Below the pieces are notes generated by a model, which saw only the letters and a program-made list of their open reading frames with translations, was not told where the DNA came from and ran no database searches. A stretch of DNA of 14,045 bases from NCBI GenBank assembly GCA_037384885.1, contig JARRNO010000046.1:1-14045 (forward strand). The letters are read 5' to 3'. How positions within the stretch are numbered: position 1 is the first letter of the stretch; every line of letters begins with the position of its first letter. The DNA is from JARRNO01 sp037384885 (lineage in GTDB: Bacteria > Acidobacteriota > UBA4820 > DSQY01). The position numbers were made by a program, and so were the translations under genes. Positions 6,045-12,781 of the stretch are shown here, one piece after another.

Positions 6045-6671
6045 TTAGAGTGTGGGATAGAGTTTCAAGATTCGGGCAACGTAGTGCTGCGTTTCCGGAA
6101 TGTCCGGAACGTCGCCGGACGCCTGGACACGGGTCAAGCCGGCGTTGTAGGCGGCAAGGGTCAGCCGGAGGTCGCCCTGGAAAGTCTTCAGGAGACGTTT
6201 CAGGTAGTGGATGCCGGCCCGGATGTTCTGCGCGGGATCAAAGGGATCGGATACGCCTTCATCCTTTTGTACAGAGGGCATGAGCTGCATCAACCCCTGG
6301 GCGCCCTTCGGGGAGACGGCCTTGGGATTGAAATTCGATTCCACCCGGATGAGTGCGCTGACCAGCCGGCAGTCCATCTGATACTTCTGGCAATATTTTC
6401 CAATGAGTTTTCGGTAAGGGAGATCCTTGGGGAGTGCGGTTTCCGGGTCGGGCAAAGAGGGCGGCGGTACGTAGCCGGGGACGTGCCTGGCGATTTGGCG
6501 GATCGGGCAGCCGAAGGTACCGCCGCCGGGTAGAACCATGAGCGCCTCCCCCCGCTCTTCACGATAGTGTTCCACCACCAATGCTTTCCGGGACCTGAAA
6601 ATCACCAGTTCCATCCCGAAGGAGGGCAGGGCGAAAAACAGGAGCGCGAGAAGGAGTGCGGCGCGTTTCAC
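6045..6671 (-). CDS. Lytic transglycosylase (SLT domain), exported
   Basis: A 208-residue periplasmic murein-cleaving enzyme of the family 1 (Slt70-type) transglycosylases. Residues 1-19 form a signal peptide (LLLALLFFALPSFG core). Residues 20-66 form a small beta-rich domain ending in CPIRQIARHVPGY. The SLT domain runs from about 84 to 205. It carries the catalytic Glu111 in RVESNFNPKAVS, the GLMQLMPS motif (126-133), NIRAGIHYL and LAAYNAG. The start is GTG: GGGAG lies about 8 nt before it, and its GTGA overlaps the stop codon of the preceding 268-residue protein by 4 bp, so the two are translationally coupled. No lipobox Cys is present at the signal cleavage site, so it is probably soluble rather than a lipoprotein. 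It is the last gene of a two-gene operon. Confidence 0.9.
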   Translation of the reverse strand: MKRAALLLALLFFALPSFGMELVIFRSRKALVVEHYREERGEALMVLPGGGTFGCPIRQIARHVPGYVPPPSLPDPETALPKDLPYRKLIGKYCQKYQMDCRLVSALIRVESNFNPKAVSPKGAQGLMQLMPSVQKDEGVSDPFDPAQNIRAGIHYLKRLLKTFQGDLRLTLAAYNAGLTRVQASGDVPDIPETQHYVARILKLYPTL

Positions 6672-7474
6672 ATCAGTTCTCCCAGAGAGGCGAGAAAACG
6701 GTCGTGCCCCGTTGCGGATGAGGCGCTGTATCGCTTGTCCAGGAGGATCGAAGCCGTGTCACGGGCGCCCATCTCTTTGAAAATCAGAGAGATCCTGACA
6801 GTGTGGACTTTCTGCCGGGCGAGGAAGGGCACCAGCTTGCGGACCAGGGTGTAGTCGACCTTGTCTTCCAATTCTGCCGGCGCAGGCGCCGACAGCTTGA
6901 GCCGGTCCCACGCCTTGGACAGGAGCGAAGGCTTTTTCGGGGAAATCCCATTGTACTTTTCGAAAAGGCTCTTGAACCGGCCCTGGAGATTCTGGGGAAC
7001 GTATTCCATGACGGCCAGCGAGGGCGAACCCGGATCGGAGGTCAGGTAAATCGCGAGGTAGAGCCTGGGGCGGTCCCAGCGGATGGCGGGATCAACGGGT
7101 TCCAGGCCGCTGCCGCAAACCGGACCGTAGCGGGGATCGATCCGGATCATGCTTGGCTCCCCCCGGCTGGCGAGATAGGTTTTCATCTGAAGGCCCAATG
7201 CCCTCAAATCGGGCGCTACGTCGCCTTCTGAGGCCAAAATCAGAAACGTCTCCGTCATTTCGCTGATGGCGTCCACTTCCTGCAGGAGATAGATGGAGAG
7301 CGGCGCCTCGGAATCGCCGGAACCGGGAGACCAGCGGCCGGTCAGTTTGACCTCGCTCAGGTGTCCGGGAGGCGGCAGGTAGCCGGCATCCATTCTCTGG
7401 TCGTACTGGTAGAGGCAGGCCATGAAATCTTCGAGTGGAACATCGTCATATCGGAGAACGTTGTCTATGGGCAC
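6668..7474 (-). CDS. Hypothetical protein, 268 residues, coupled to a lytic transglycosylase
   Basis: I do not recognise a family. The protein has no signal peptide and no transmembrane segment, so it is probably cytosolic. The N-terminal part (1-115) contains alternating strands and helices with an acidic character (VLRYDDVPLEDF, SEMTETFLILASEGD). A middle part (about 115-165) has LYLAIYLTSDPG and SLAVMEYVP, likely core strands. A Pro/Lys-rich linker (about 175-200) is followed by a C-terminal strand-helix region that includes KVHTVRISLIFKEMGARDTA. Start is GTG, preceded by a strong AGGAAGAGGAGG. Codon use resembles the neighbours and the frame is intact, and its 3' end overlaps the transglycosylase start (GTGA). 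The coupling suggests it helps or times that enzyme or shares its regulon; nothing in the sequence proves a function. Confidence 0.8.
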   Translation of the reverse strand: MPIDNVLRYDDVPLEDFMACLYQYDQRMDAGYLPPPGHLSEVKLTGRWSPGSGDSEAPLSIYLLQEVDAISEMTETFLILASEGDVAPDLRALGLQMKTYLASRGEPSMIRIDPRYGPVCGSGLEPVDPAIRWDRPRLYLAIYLTSDPGSPSLAVMEYVPQNLQGRFKSLFEKYNGISPKKPSLLSKAWDRLKLSAPAPAELEDKVDYTLVRKLVPFLARQKVHTVRISLIFKEMGARDTASILLDKRYSASSATGHDRFLASLGELM

Positions 7475-7493
7475 GCGCGACCTCCTCTTCCTG

Positions 7494-7523
7494 AATATGA
7501 CGAATGAAGGCCTGCTCTGTCAA
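7494..7523 (-). promoter_or_regulatory. Candidate sigma-70 promoter for the hypothetical/transglycosylase operon
   Basis: Read on the minus strand, TTGACA (7523-7518) is a perfect -35 box. It is followed after 18 bases by CATATT (7499-7494), a 4/6 match to the -10 box. Transcription would begin near 7487, giving a very short leader that still keeps the AGGAGG ribosome site. Confidence 0.4.
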
Positions 7524-7552
7524 CGCCGCCCCGGCGTCCGCCCCCCCGTCCG

Positions 7553-7570
7553 TTCTCAGTGCGCTGAGAA
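7553..7570. promoter_or_regulatory. Inverted repeat, candidate operator between divergent operons
   Basis: TTCTCAG-TGCG-CTGAGAA has two perfect 7-base arms around 4 bases. It lies in the 205-bp gap between the minus operon starting at 7474 and the plus operon starting at 7680, about 30 bp upstream of the minus -35 box. As DNA it looks like a dimeric regulator site. No T-run follows, so a terminator is unlikely. No regulator gene is adjacent. Confidence 0.4.
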
Positions 7571-7679
7571 ACGCTTGATCCGGCAGAGTATATCACGCCC
7601 GGGCGCCGCGGAATGGTTGCACGTCCGATTGCGTTAACATAGCCCCTAAGGACATGAGAAGAAATTAGGAGACTTGATG

Positions 7680-8570
7680 ATGAAAGTTGGTTTTATCGGA
7701 ACGGGAAGCATGGGACGGCCCATGGCGGAAAATCTGCTGAAGGCCGGTCACGAGGTCAATGTTTTTAACCGTACCGGCGCCAAGGCCAAGCTACTTGAAG
7801 CCTTGGGCGCGAAGATCGCAGAGAGTCCGGCCGGCGCGGCAGAAAGTGCCCAAGTCCTGGTGACCATGCTCTCTGACGACCCCGCCGTCGAGACGGTCCT
7901 TGGGGGAGAGACAGGCGCCCTCCAGGCGCTTTCGAAAGGGAGCGTTCACCTGTCCATGAGCACGCTGAGCCCCGCCTTCGCCCGCGCCCTCGAAGCGGAG
8001 CACGCCGCCAGAGGGGTGGACTACGTGGCCGCGCCCGTCTTTGGCCGGCCGGAAGCGGCCGCATCCGCGTCGCTGTGGGTGATCGCAGCCGGCAAGACCG
8101 CAGCGGTCGAGCGGGTTCGTCCCATTTTCGAGGCGGTCGGGCAGGGCGCCGTCGTGGTGGGCGAAGAACCCTTCAAGGCCAATGTGGTGAAGCTGGCCGG
8201 AAACTTCCTGCTCGCGTCCGCCATCGAGGCGATGGGCGAAGCTTTCGCCCTTGCCCGCCGGTCCGGCGTTTCGGCCTCGACCATGCTGGAAATCGCCAAT
8301 GGCTGTCTCTTCAAGTCCCCCATCTACCAGAATTACGGCAACCTCATCGCCGGCGAAAAGTACGAGCCGGCTGGATTCCGCCTTCGATGGGGGTTGAAGG
8401 ACATGCGCTACGTCCGGGGCGAAGCGGCGGAGCGGGCCGTCCCCATGGAGTTTGCGGACGTGGTTCACGCGCATTATCTGACCGGCCTGGCTCGCGGGCT
8501 GGGAGACATCGACTGGGCGGGACTCGGGAAAATCGTGGCGCAAAACGCCGGCCTGGAACCCGCCGGGTGA
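7680..8570 (+). CDS. NAD(P)-dependent beta-hydroxyacid dehydrogenase family oxidoreductase
   Basis: A 296-residue member of the 3-hydroxyisobutyrate / tartronate semialdehyde reductase family, which oxidises or reduces beta-hydroxyacids. The Rossmann motif GFIGTGSMG (residues 4-12) is followed by the family string RPMAENLLKAGH. N30-R31 after the second strand favours NADP over NAD. The substrate loop reads APVFGRPEA (118-126) instead of the usual DAPVSGG, as in a less studied subgroup whose substrate is unknown. The catalytic Lys171 and N175 are in KLAGN. The C-terminal helical domain is complete. Three in-frame starts occur together (TTG 7674, ATG 7677, ATG 7680); the last has the best spacing (8 nt) from AGGAG (7667-7671) and gives the family N-terminus MKVGFIG. 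It heads a three-gene operon with a thioesterase and a flavin oxidoreductase. Confidence 0.9.
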   Translation: MKVGFIGTGSMGRPMAENLLKAGHEVNVFNRTGAKAKLLEALGAKIAESPAGAAESAQVLVTMLSDDPAVETVLGGETGALQALSKGSVHLSMSTLSPAFARALEAEHAARGVDYVAAPVFGRPEAAASASLWVIAAGKTAAVERVRPIFEAVGQGAVVVGEEPFKANVVKLAGNFLLASAIEAMGEAFALARRSGVSASTMLEIANGCLFKSPIYQNYGNLIAGEKYEPAGFRLRWGLKDMRYVRGEAAERAVPMEFADVVHAHYLTGLARGLGDIDWAGLGKIVAQNAGLEPAG

Positions 8571-8589
8571 TCATGGAGGAGTTTTAGGC

Positions 8590-9645
8590 GTGGTGAGACC
8601 GGCCGATACGGCGCGCCGCGAAGTCCTGCCCCTTTCCTCGGATCTTGAGTTGCGGCGCCGGTTTATGGTGGTGGATGCGCCCATCCGCGGGAACCTGCGC
8701 TTCGGCCGCCTTCTGGAAGCGCTGGACAAGCTGGCGGAAGAAACGGCGCTGGCGCACGCGAGAAGGGCGGATCCCGGCGCGAGGGTGGTCACAGCCGCCA
8801 TCGACAACATCCGGGTGCGCCATCCGGCGGATGTCAACAGGGACCTGGTGCTCAAAGCCTCCGTGAACTTTGTGGGCCGGACCTCCATCGTCGTGGGAAT
8901 CCGGGTGGAACATGATGCAGACGGGGCGGACCATATCGCCTCCTGCTATTTCACCATGGTGGCGCGACCGGGGGAGGAGGGAGCGAAAGCTCCGCCGGTG
9001 CTGTCTCCCCTCGAATATGAAGACGAGCTGGAACGGGCCCGCCGGGACAAGGCGGTGAGGAACCGGGAGCGCTTCCGGGAGCAGCGGTCCGCCGCCCTGG
9101 ACCCTCCCTCGCCCGAGGAATACGCCCTGCTGGCCGGGCTCCACGCCGCCCACGATGAAGCAGACTTCGACCAGCTTCTCGTTTCAGACCTGACTACCAG
9201 TTCCTGGGAGCGTACCTACCCCGAGCAGGAAAACGTCCCCCGAAAAATTTTTGGGGGGGTTCTCGTCAGAAAGGCCTACGAGCTGGCTGCCATCAACGCG
9301 GAAAGCGTCACTCCGGACCGGCCGGTCGTGGTGGCCGTCAACCGGATCAATTTCTTCCGCCCCGTGAGGATGGGAGACAAGCTTCATTTCTTGAGCCGGG
9401 TGGTGTACACGGGCCGGACATCGGTTTGCGTGGAGGTGAACATCGAGCGGATCAGCCTGGACCGTACGGTCAAGGCCCTGTCCAACGCGTGTCTTTTCAC
9501 CTTCGTCAACGTGGACGCGGACCTCGTCCCCCAACCGGTCCCGGCGGTCTATCCGACAACTTATGCGGAAGACGCCCGCTACCTGGCCGCCTTCCGTCGC
9601 AACATGGCGCACCTGAAATTCAAAAAGGGAATAAGGGGAAGATGA
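8590..9645 (+). CDS. Acyl-CoA thioesterase with two hotdog domains
   Basis: A 351-residue protein that should hydrolyse acyl-CoA to free acid and CoA. Two hotdog folds are arranged in tandem. The first is at about residues 25-140, with RRFMVVDAPIRGNLRFGRLL, the long central helix ALDKLAEETALAHARR and strands ending in SCYFTMVA. The second is at about 205-325, with NVPRKIFGGVLVRKAYELA, the strand VVVAVNRINFFRPVRMGD and ALSNACLFTFVNV. A charged helical linker (about 150-185, ERARRDKAVRNRERF) joins them. This resembles the double-hotdog acyl-CoA hydrolases (Acot9-like) rather than single-domain YciA. The start is GTG at 8590 with GGAGGAG eight bases before it; the gene begins 19 bp after its upstream neighbour. 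A run of A5T5G7 (9243-9259) lies in the second domain but the frame is intact. Substrate chain length is unknown. Confidence 0.82.
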   Translation: MVRPADTARREVLPLSSDLELRRRFMVVDAPIRGNLRFGRLLEALDKLAEETALAHARRADPGARVVTAAIDNIRVRHPADVNRDLVLKASVNFVGRTSIVVGIRVEHDADGADHIASCYFTMVARPGEEGAKAPPVLSPLEYEDELERARRDKAVRNRERFREQRSAALDPPSPEEYALLAGLHAAHDEADFDQLLVSDLTTSSWERTYPEQENVPRKIFGGVLVRKAYELAAINAESVTPDRPVVVAVNRINFFRPVRMGDKLHFLSRVVYTGRTSVCVEVNIERISLDRTVKALSNACLFTFVNVDADLVPQPVPAVYPTTYAEDARYLAAFRRNMAHLKFKKGIRGR

Positions 9646-9694
9646 CGCCCTTGGTCCCGCAACTAAACCCGGGCCCGCGCAAGGAGCGTGCAGC

Positions 9695-10759
9695 ATGTCC
9701 AAGTTGTTTGAACCGTTGACCTTGAGAGAATTGACCTTCAAAAACAGGATCTTCGTTTCGCCCATGTGCCAGTATTCGGCGCGGGAGGGCGTCCCCAGTC
9801 CGTGGCACCTGGTCCACCTGGGAAGCCGGGCGGTGGGCGGAGCGGCGCTCGTGCTGACCGAAGCCACGGCCGTCAGTCCGGAAGGGCGGATCAGCCCCGG
9901 CGACACGGGTCTCTGGAACGAGGAGCAGGTGGAAGCTTGGAAGCCGGTGACGCGCTTCATCCGTGACCAGGGGGCGGTCCCCGGGGTCCAGATCGGGCAC
10001 GCCGGGCGCAAGGCTTCCTGCAGCCCCCCCTGGGAAGGGGGCGGAGCGGTACCCCCGCAGCAGGGCGGATGGATTCCAGAAGCGCCCAGCCCGGTGCCCT
10101 TTTCCGAGGGTTCTCCCGTTCCCAGGGAGTTGAGCGAAGAGGATCTGGAGCGCCTCACGGGCCTCTTCGCCGAGGCCGCAAAGCGGGCGGACAGGGCCGG
10201 ATTTGACGTCGTTGAGCTCCACATGGCCCACGGCTACCTGCTCCACGAATTCCTATCCCCGCTGAGCAACCGGCGGACCGATGCCTGGGGTGGAAGCCTG
10301 GAAAACAGGATGCGGCTGCCGCTCCGCGTGGCCGGCGCCGTCCGCGAAGCCTGGCCGGCCGGAAAACCCCTGTTCGTGAGAATATCGGTGACCGATTGGG
10401 TGGAGGGCGGCTGGGACCTGGAGCAGTCCGTGATCTTCTCGTCGCGCCTTAGGGAACTGGGCGTAGATCTCATGGATTGTTCGAGCGGCGCGCTGGTTTC
10501 GAATGCTCCCATCCCGGCCGGGCCCGGTTACCAAACCCAGTTCGCGCAAGCGATACGCGAACAGTGCGGTATCGCCGCGGGCGCTGTCGGCATGATCACC
10601 GAGCCGGTTCAGGCGGAACACATCCTTTCCACCGGCCAGGCGGACGCCGTCCTCCTGGCGCGCGAGCTTCTGCGGGATCCCTACTGGCCCCTGCGGGCGG
10701 CCTCCGACCTCGGTGCGGACGTGGAATGGCCCGCTCAATACCGGCGTGCCAAGAAGTAG
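9695..10759 (+). CDS. NADH:flavin oxidoreductase, old yellow enzyme family (YqjM/XenA type)
   Basis: A 354-residue FMN-dependent TIM-barrel ene-reductase. It reduces activated C=C bonds (enones, nitro compounds, maleimides) with NAD(P)H. Diagnostic residues of the YqjM-like class are all present: C25 and Y27 in SPMCQYS, which tune the flavin; Q99, H102 and R105 in GVQIGHAGRK; the anion-binding pair H176/H179 and the proton donor Y181 in ELHMAHGYLLHEFLSPL; then SNRRTDAWGGSLENR. The phosphate-binding end GMITEPVQAEHIL and ARELLRDPYWPL are intact. The Shine-Dalgarno AAGGAG (9681-9686) is well spaced from the ATG. It follows the thioesterase by 49 bp and is probably the third gene of that operon. 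In such a cluster it may act on an unsaturated acyl or cyclic intermediate, but OYE homologues are common detoxification enzymes, so the link is loose. Confidence 0.93.
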   Translation: MSKLFEPLTLRELTFKNRIFVSPMCQYSAREGVPSPWHLVHLGSRAVGGAALVLTEATAVSPEGRISPGDTGLWNEEQVEAWKPVTRFIRDQGAVPGVQIGHAGRKASCSPPWEGGGAVPPQQGGWIPEAPSPVPFSEGSPVPRELSEEDLERLTGLFAEAAKRADRAGFDVVELHMAHGYLLHEFLSPLSNRRTDAWGGSLENRMRLPLRVAGAVREAWPAGKPLFVRISVTDWVEGGWDLEQSVIFSSRLRELGVDLMDCSSGALVSNAPIPAGPGYQTQFAQAIREQCGIAAGAVGMITEPVQAEHILSTGQADAVLLARELLRDPYWPLRAASDLGADVEWPAQYRRAKK

Positions 10760-10801
10760 GAGGAACGCGGGTAACCCCCGTGGTTGCTGAGTATAAAAAT
10801 C

Positions 10802-10830
10802 TTGACGTCCCAATACCCTTGTGCTAGCCT
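10802..10830 (+). promoter_or_regulatory. Candidate sigma-70 promoter of the cold-shock gene
   Basis: TTGACG (10802-10807, 5/6 match) and TAGCCT (10825-10830) are separated by 17 bases. A TG one base upstream of the second box makes it an extended -10, which could offset the weak hexamer. Transcription would start near 10837 and yield a leader of about 59 nt containing a perfect hairpin. Confidence 0.55.
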
Positions 10831-10844
10831 GAATTTGGTACTTT

Positions 10845-10867
10845 CTCTAACAAGTGGTTTGTTAGAG
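10845..10867 (+). promoter_or_regulatory. Perfect hairpin in the cold-shock 5' leader
   Basis: CTCTAACAA (10845-10853) pairs with TTGTTAGAG (10859-10867) around GTGGT, a 9-bp stem. It would lie about 8 nt into the predicted transcript and ends 16 bases before the ribosome site (TAGGAG, 10884-10889). The AT-rich stem lacks a following T-run, so it is not a terminator. It could be an mRNA stability or temperature-responsive element, or an operator in DNA form. Confidence 0.5.
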
Positions 10868-10895
10868 TGGAAGTAAGGTTCAATAGGAGTTTGCT

Positions 10896-11132
10896 GTGGC
10901 AATGGGAACAGTGAAGTGGTTCGACGCGAAAAAGGGTTACGGTTTTATTACCGTGGATGGCGGACAGGACGTCTTTGTTCATTACAGCGCCATTGACGGA
11001 GTGGGCTTCCGGAGCCTCAACGAGGGCGACCGCGTAAGCTTCGAGATCCGCCAGGGTGCCAAGGGACCGCAGGCCGATCAAGACCGCAAAGGGGGAGCCG
11101 GAAGGCTCCCCATTTTTTTGATCTGTTCATGA
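10896..11132 (+). CDS. Cold-shock domain protein (CspA family) with an extended C-terminus
   Basis: A single cold-shock domain that binds single-stranded nucleic acid, normally acting as an RNA chaperone. The opening GTVKWFDAKKGYGFI contains RNP1 (KGYGFI), and RNP2 is VFVHYSAI. The domain closes normally with LNEGDRVSFEIRQGAKGPQA. The family is usually 66-70 residues, but this frame runs to 78, adding GAGRLPIFLICS, and this tail is encoded by the terminator hairpin and its T-tract. The start is GTG at 10896, 6 nt after TAGGAG; an ATG two codons later is too far from it. Neither other frame offers a stop just before the hairpin, so a lost stop codon fits better than a frameshift. It forms a single-gene unit. 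Confidence 0.9.
   Translation: MAMGTVKWFDAKKGYGFITVDGGQDVFVHYSAIDGVGFRSLNEGDRVSFEIRQGAKGPQADQDRKGGAGRLPIFLICS
11092..11119 (+). terminator. Rho-independent terminator inside the cold-shock reading frame
   Basis: GGGGAGCC (11092-11099) pairs perfectly with GGCTCCCC (11104-11111) around GGAA, followed by A and seven Ts. It ends the cold-shock transcript, and the open reading frame crosses it completely. The stop TGA lies 10 bases beyond the T-tract, so much of the mRNA would end before its own stop codon. Confidence 0.88.
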
Positions 11133-11138
11133 CCCCTG

Positions 11139-12005
11139 TCACGTTTCGCGCCAAGGAAGGATCCCCCCTTCCGGGCCCCCGGTGCGGACGGATCTGACGG
11201 GAACTTCGTGCTTTAGGCCCCACGCTTCCCAGTCCGTGTCACTTCTCTCAAGAAAGAAGTCGCACATCTCCCGGTAGACGGCGTTAGACGGCTCCGCCGG
11301 GCTTGTACCGAGGGATTCCCACTCCCGCTTTCCCGCCACCCGGCAGAACCGTTCCCAGAGATGAGGTTCGAGCGCGGTTAAGGCCACCCGTCCCGGGGCA
11401 GCCTCATAGAGGGTGTAACAGACGAGGCCGCCGTTCAGGAATGGCATGGGAGGGTAGCTGAAGACGCGTGCGGCCTCAGAGAGATAGACTTCGAAGAATC
11501 CCCCGCCTTTCCTAAGACCCTCGAGGGCCGCGGCGACCGCCCAGAGTGCGCCGGCGGTGTCTGCGACCTGGATGTCCTTCCAGGCGTTTCCCAGCCTGTC
11601 CAGCATGCCGTCCGAGGCGAGATAAGCGAGATCGTGGCCGGGCGCCTCCCTGAAGGCGGGATCGCGGTATCCGGCGATTCGGACGTATACGAGCGAAGGA
11701 TGCTTACGGCGCATTTCGTCGGGACCGGCGCCCAGCCGCTCCATGACGCCGGGACGATTCGTGTCGAGCACGATGTCCGCGTCGGCCGCAAGGGCCCTCA
11801 AGGCGCGTATGCCCTTCGGAGCCTTCAGGTCGATGCGCCGGATGTCCTTTCCGTCGTTGAGCCACCGGTAGGCTTCGGGATAGGCGGTCTCGGTCAATTC
11901 TCCCGAAGGCGGCTCCACTTTGATGACGCGCCATCCCAGCTGCAGGAGAATTTTCCCGGCGAGCGGTCCGGGAAGGAGGCGGGTAAGGTCCAGGACGAGG
12001 GGCAC
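11139..12005 (-). CDS. Compact CaiB/BaiF (class III CoA-transferase) family protein, racemase-like
   Basis: A 288-residue member of the CaiB/BaiF fold, against 350-400 usual. The N-terminus LVLDLTRLLPGPLAGKILLQLG and VIKVEPPSGE is typical. Then come the short Rossmann elements DADIVLDTNRPGVMERLG and LVYVRIAGY. The motif PGHDLAYLASDGML (122-135) matches alpha-methylacyl-CoA racemases, with H124 as the probable acid/base. D149 in QVADTAGAL aligns with the partner Asp, though only 25 residues separate the pair against about 30 in the mycobacterial racemase. It would interconvert (R)- and (S)-2-methylacyl-CoA. About 70 residues appear lost, mainly from the second domain. The start is GTG, 5 bp after the dehydrogenase stop, with a weak ribosome site, so translation probably depends on coupling. 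It is the last gene of a three-gene acyl-CoA operon. A CoA-transferase role is less likely given the GHD motif. Confidence 0.82.
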   Translation of the reverse strand: MPLVLDLTRLLPGPLAGKILLQLGWRVIKVEPPSGELTETAYPEAYRWLNDGKDIRRIDLKAPKGIRALRALAADADIVLDTNRPGVMERLGAGPDEMRRKHPSLVYVRIAGYRDPAFREAPGHDLAYLASDGMLDRLGNAWKDIQVADTAGALWAVAAALEGLRKGGGFFEVYLSEAARVFSYPPMPFLNGGLVCYTLYEAAPGRVALTALEPHLWERFCRVAGKREWESLGTSPAEPSNAVYREMCDFFLERSDTDWEAWGLKHEVPVRSVRTGGPEGGILPWRET

Positions 12006-12010
12006 GGCTT

Positions 12011-12769
12011 TCAGACCATCCTGAGCGCGCCGTCCAGGCGAATGACCACACCGTTGAGCATGCTGTTCCGCACCACGTGTTCCGCCATGGCGGCGAACTC
12101 GTCGGGACGTCCGAGCCGCTTCGGAAACGGGGTCTGGGCGGCCAGCGCCTGCCGCGCCTCTTCCGGAACGCTGGCCAGCAGCGGCGTGTCGAAGAGCCCC
12201 GGCGCCAGGGTCACCACGCGGATCCCGTGTCTTGCCAGGTCACGGGCGGCGGGGAGTGTCAGGGCCGCCACCCCGCCCTTGGAAGCGCTGTAGGCGGCCT
12301 GTCCCATCTGCCCTTCGTAGGCGGCGATAGACGCGGTGTTCACGATGACGCCCCGCTCTCCTTCCTCCTCGGGCTCATTGGCCGTCATGGCGTAAGCGGC
12401 GGTTCGAAGCATGTTGAACGTTCCGATGAGGTTGACGCGGATAACTTTCTCGAAGCGCCCCAAGTCGTGAACGCCTTCCCGCCCTACCACCTTCTCAACG
12501 ATTCCGATGCCGGCGCAGTTTACCAAAACGTGAAGCCCGCCGGATTCCACGGCGGCGCGGACCGCCGCTCCGGCAGCCTCGGGATTGGTGACATCCGTTT
12601 CGACAAAACGGCTTTTCGCCCCCAGTTCGGCGGCAGCGGCTTCGCCTCTTTCTCGGTCCCGGTCGGCCAGGATCACCCTGGCCCCGCGGGCGTGGAACCA
12701 ACGCGCGGTCGCGGCGCCCAGGCCGGAGGCCGCTCCCGTTACGAGGACGCCTTTACCTTCAAGCTTCAT
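12011..12769 (-). CDS. Short-chain dehydrogenase, HSD10-like (3-hydroxy-2-methylbutyryl-CoA dehydrogenase type)
   Basis: A 252-residue SDR most like human HSD17B10, the type II 3-hydroxyacyl-CoA dehydrogenase. It oxidises 3-hydroxyacyl-CoA, including 2-methyl-branched substrates, to the 3-keto form using NAD. The cofactor motif TGAASGLG (11-18) is present, and D36 in ILADRD favours NAD. NCAG (84-87) follows. The catalytic triad is S147, Y160 and K164 (NTASIAAYEGQMGQAAYSASK). The string LAPGLFDTPLL and then TPFPKRLGRPDEFAAM is characteristic of this subgroup. The ATG follows GGGGGA, and the gene starts 12 bp after the thiolase stop. Between a thiolase and a racemase-like gene, it fits the third step of beta-oxidation of a branched acyl-CoA. 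The substrate is inferred from homology and context. Confidence 0.9.
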   Translation of the reverse strand: MKLEGKGVLVTGAASGLGAATARWFHARGARVILADRDRERGEAAAAELGAKSRFVETDVTNPEAAGAAVRAAVESGGLHVLVNCAGIGIVEKVVGREGVHDLGRFEKVIRVNLIGTFNMLRTAAYAMTANEPEEEGERGVIVNTASIAAYEGQMGQAAYSASKGGVAALTLPAARDLARHGIRVVTLAPGLFDTPLLASVPEEARQALAAQTPFPKRLGRPDEFAAMAEHVVRNSMLNGVVIRLDGALRMV

Positions 12770-12781
12770 TCAAGTCCCCCT

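Noticed and set aside
7541..7547. C7 tract as a phase-variable promoter element
   Set aside because: It is in the intergenic gap but not inside the spacer of any promoter I could define.
9184..10246. Long minus-strand frames opposite the thioesterase and OYE genes
   Set aside because: They span two plus-strand genes with complete catalytic motifs and show only shadow composition.
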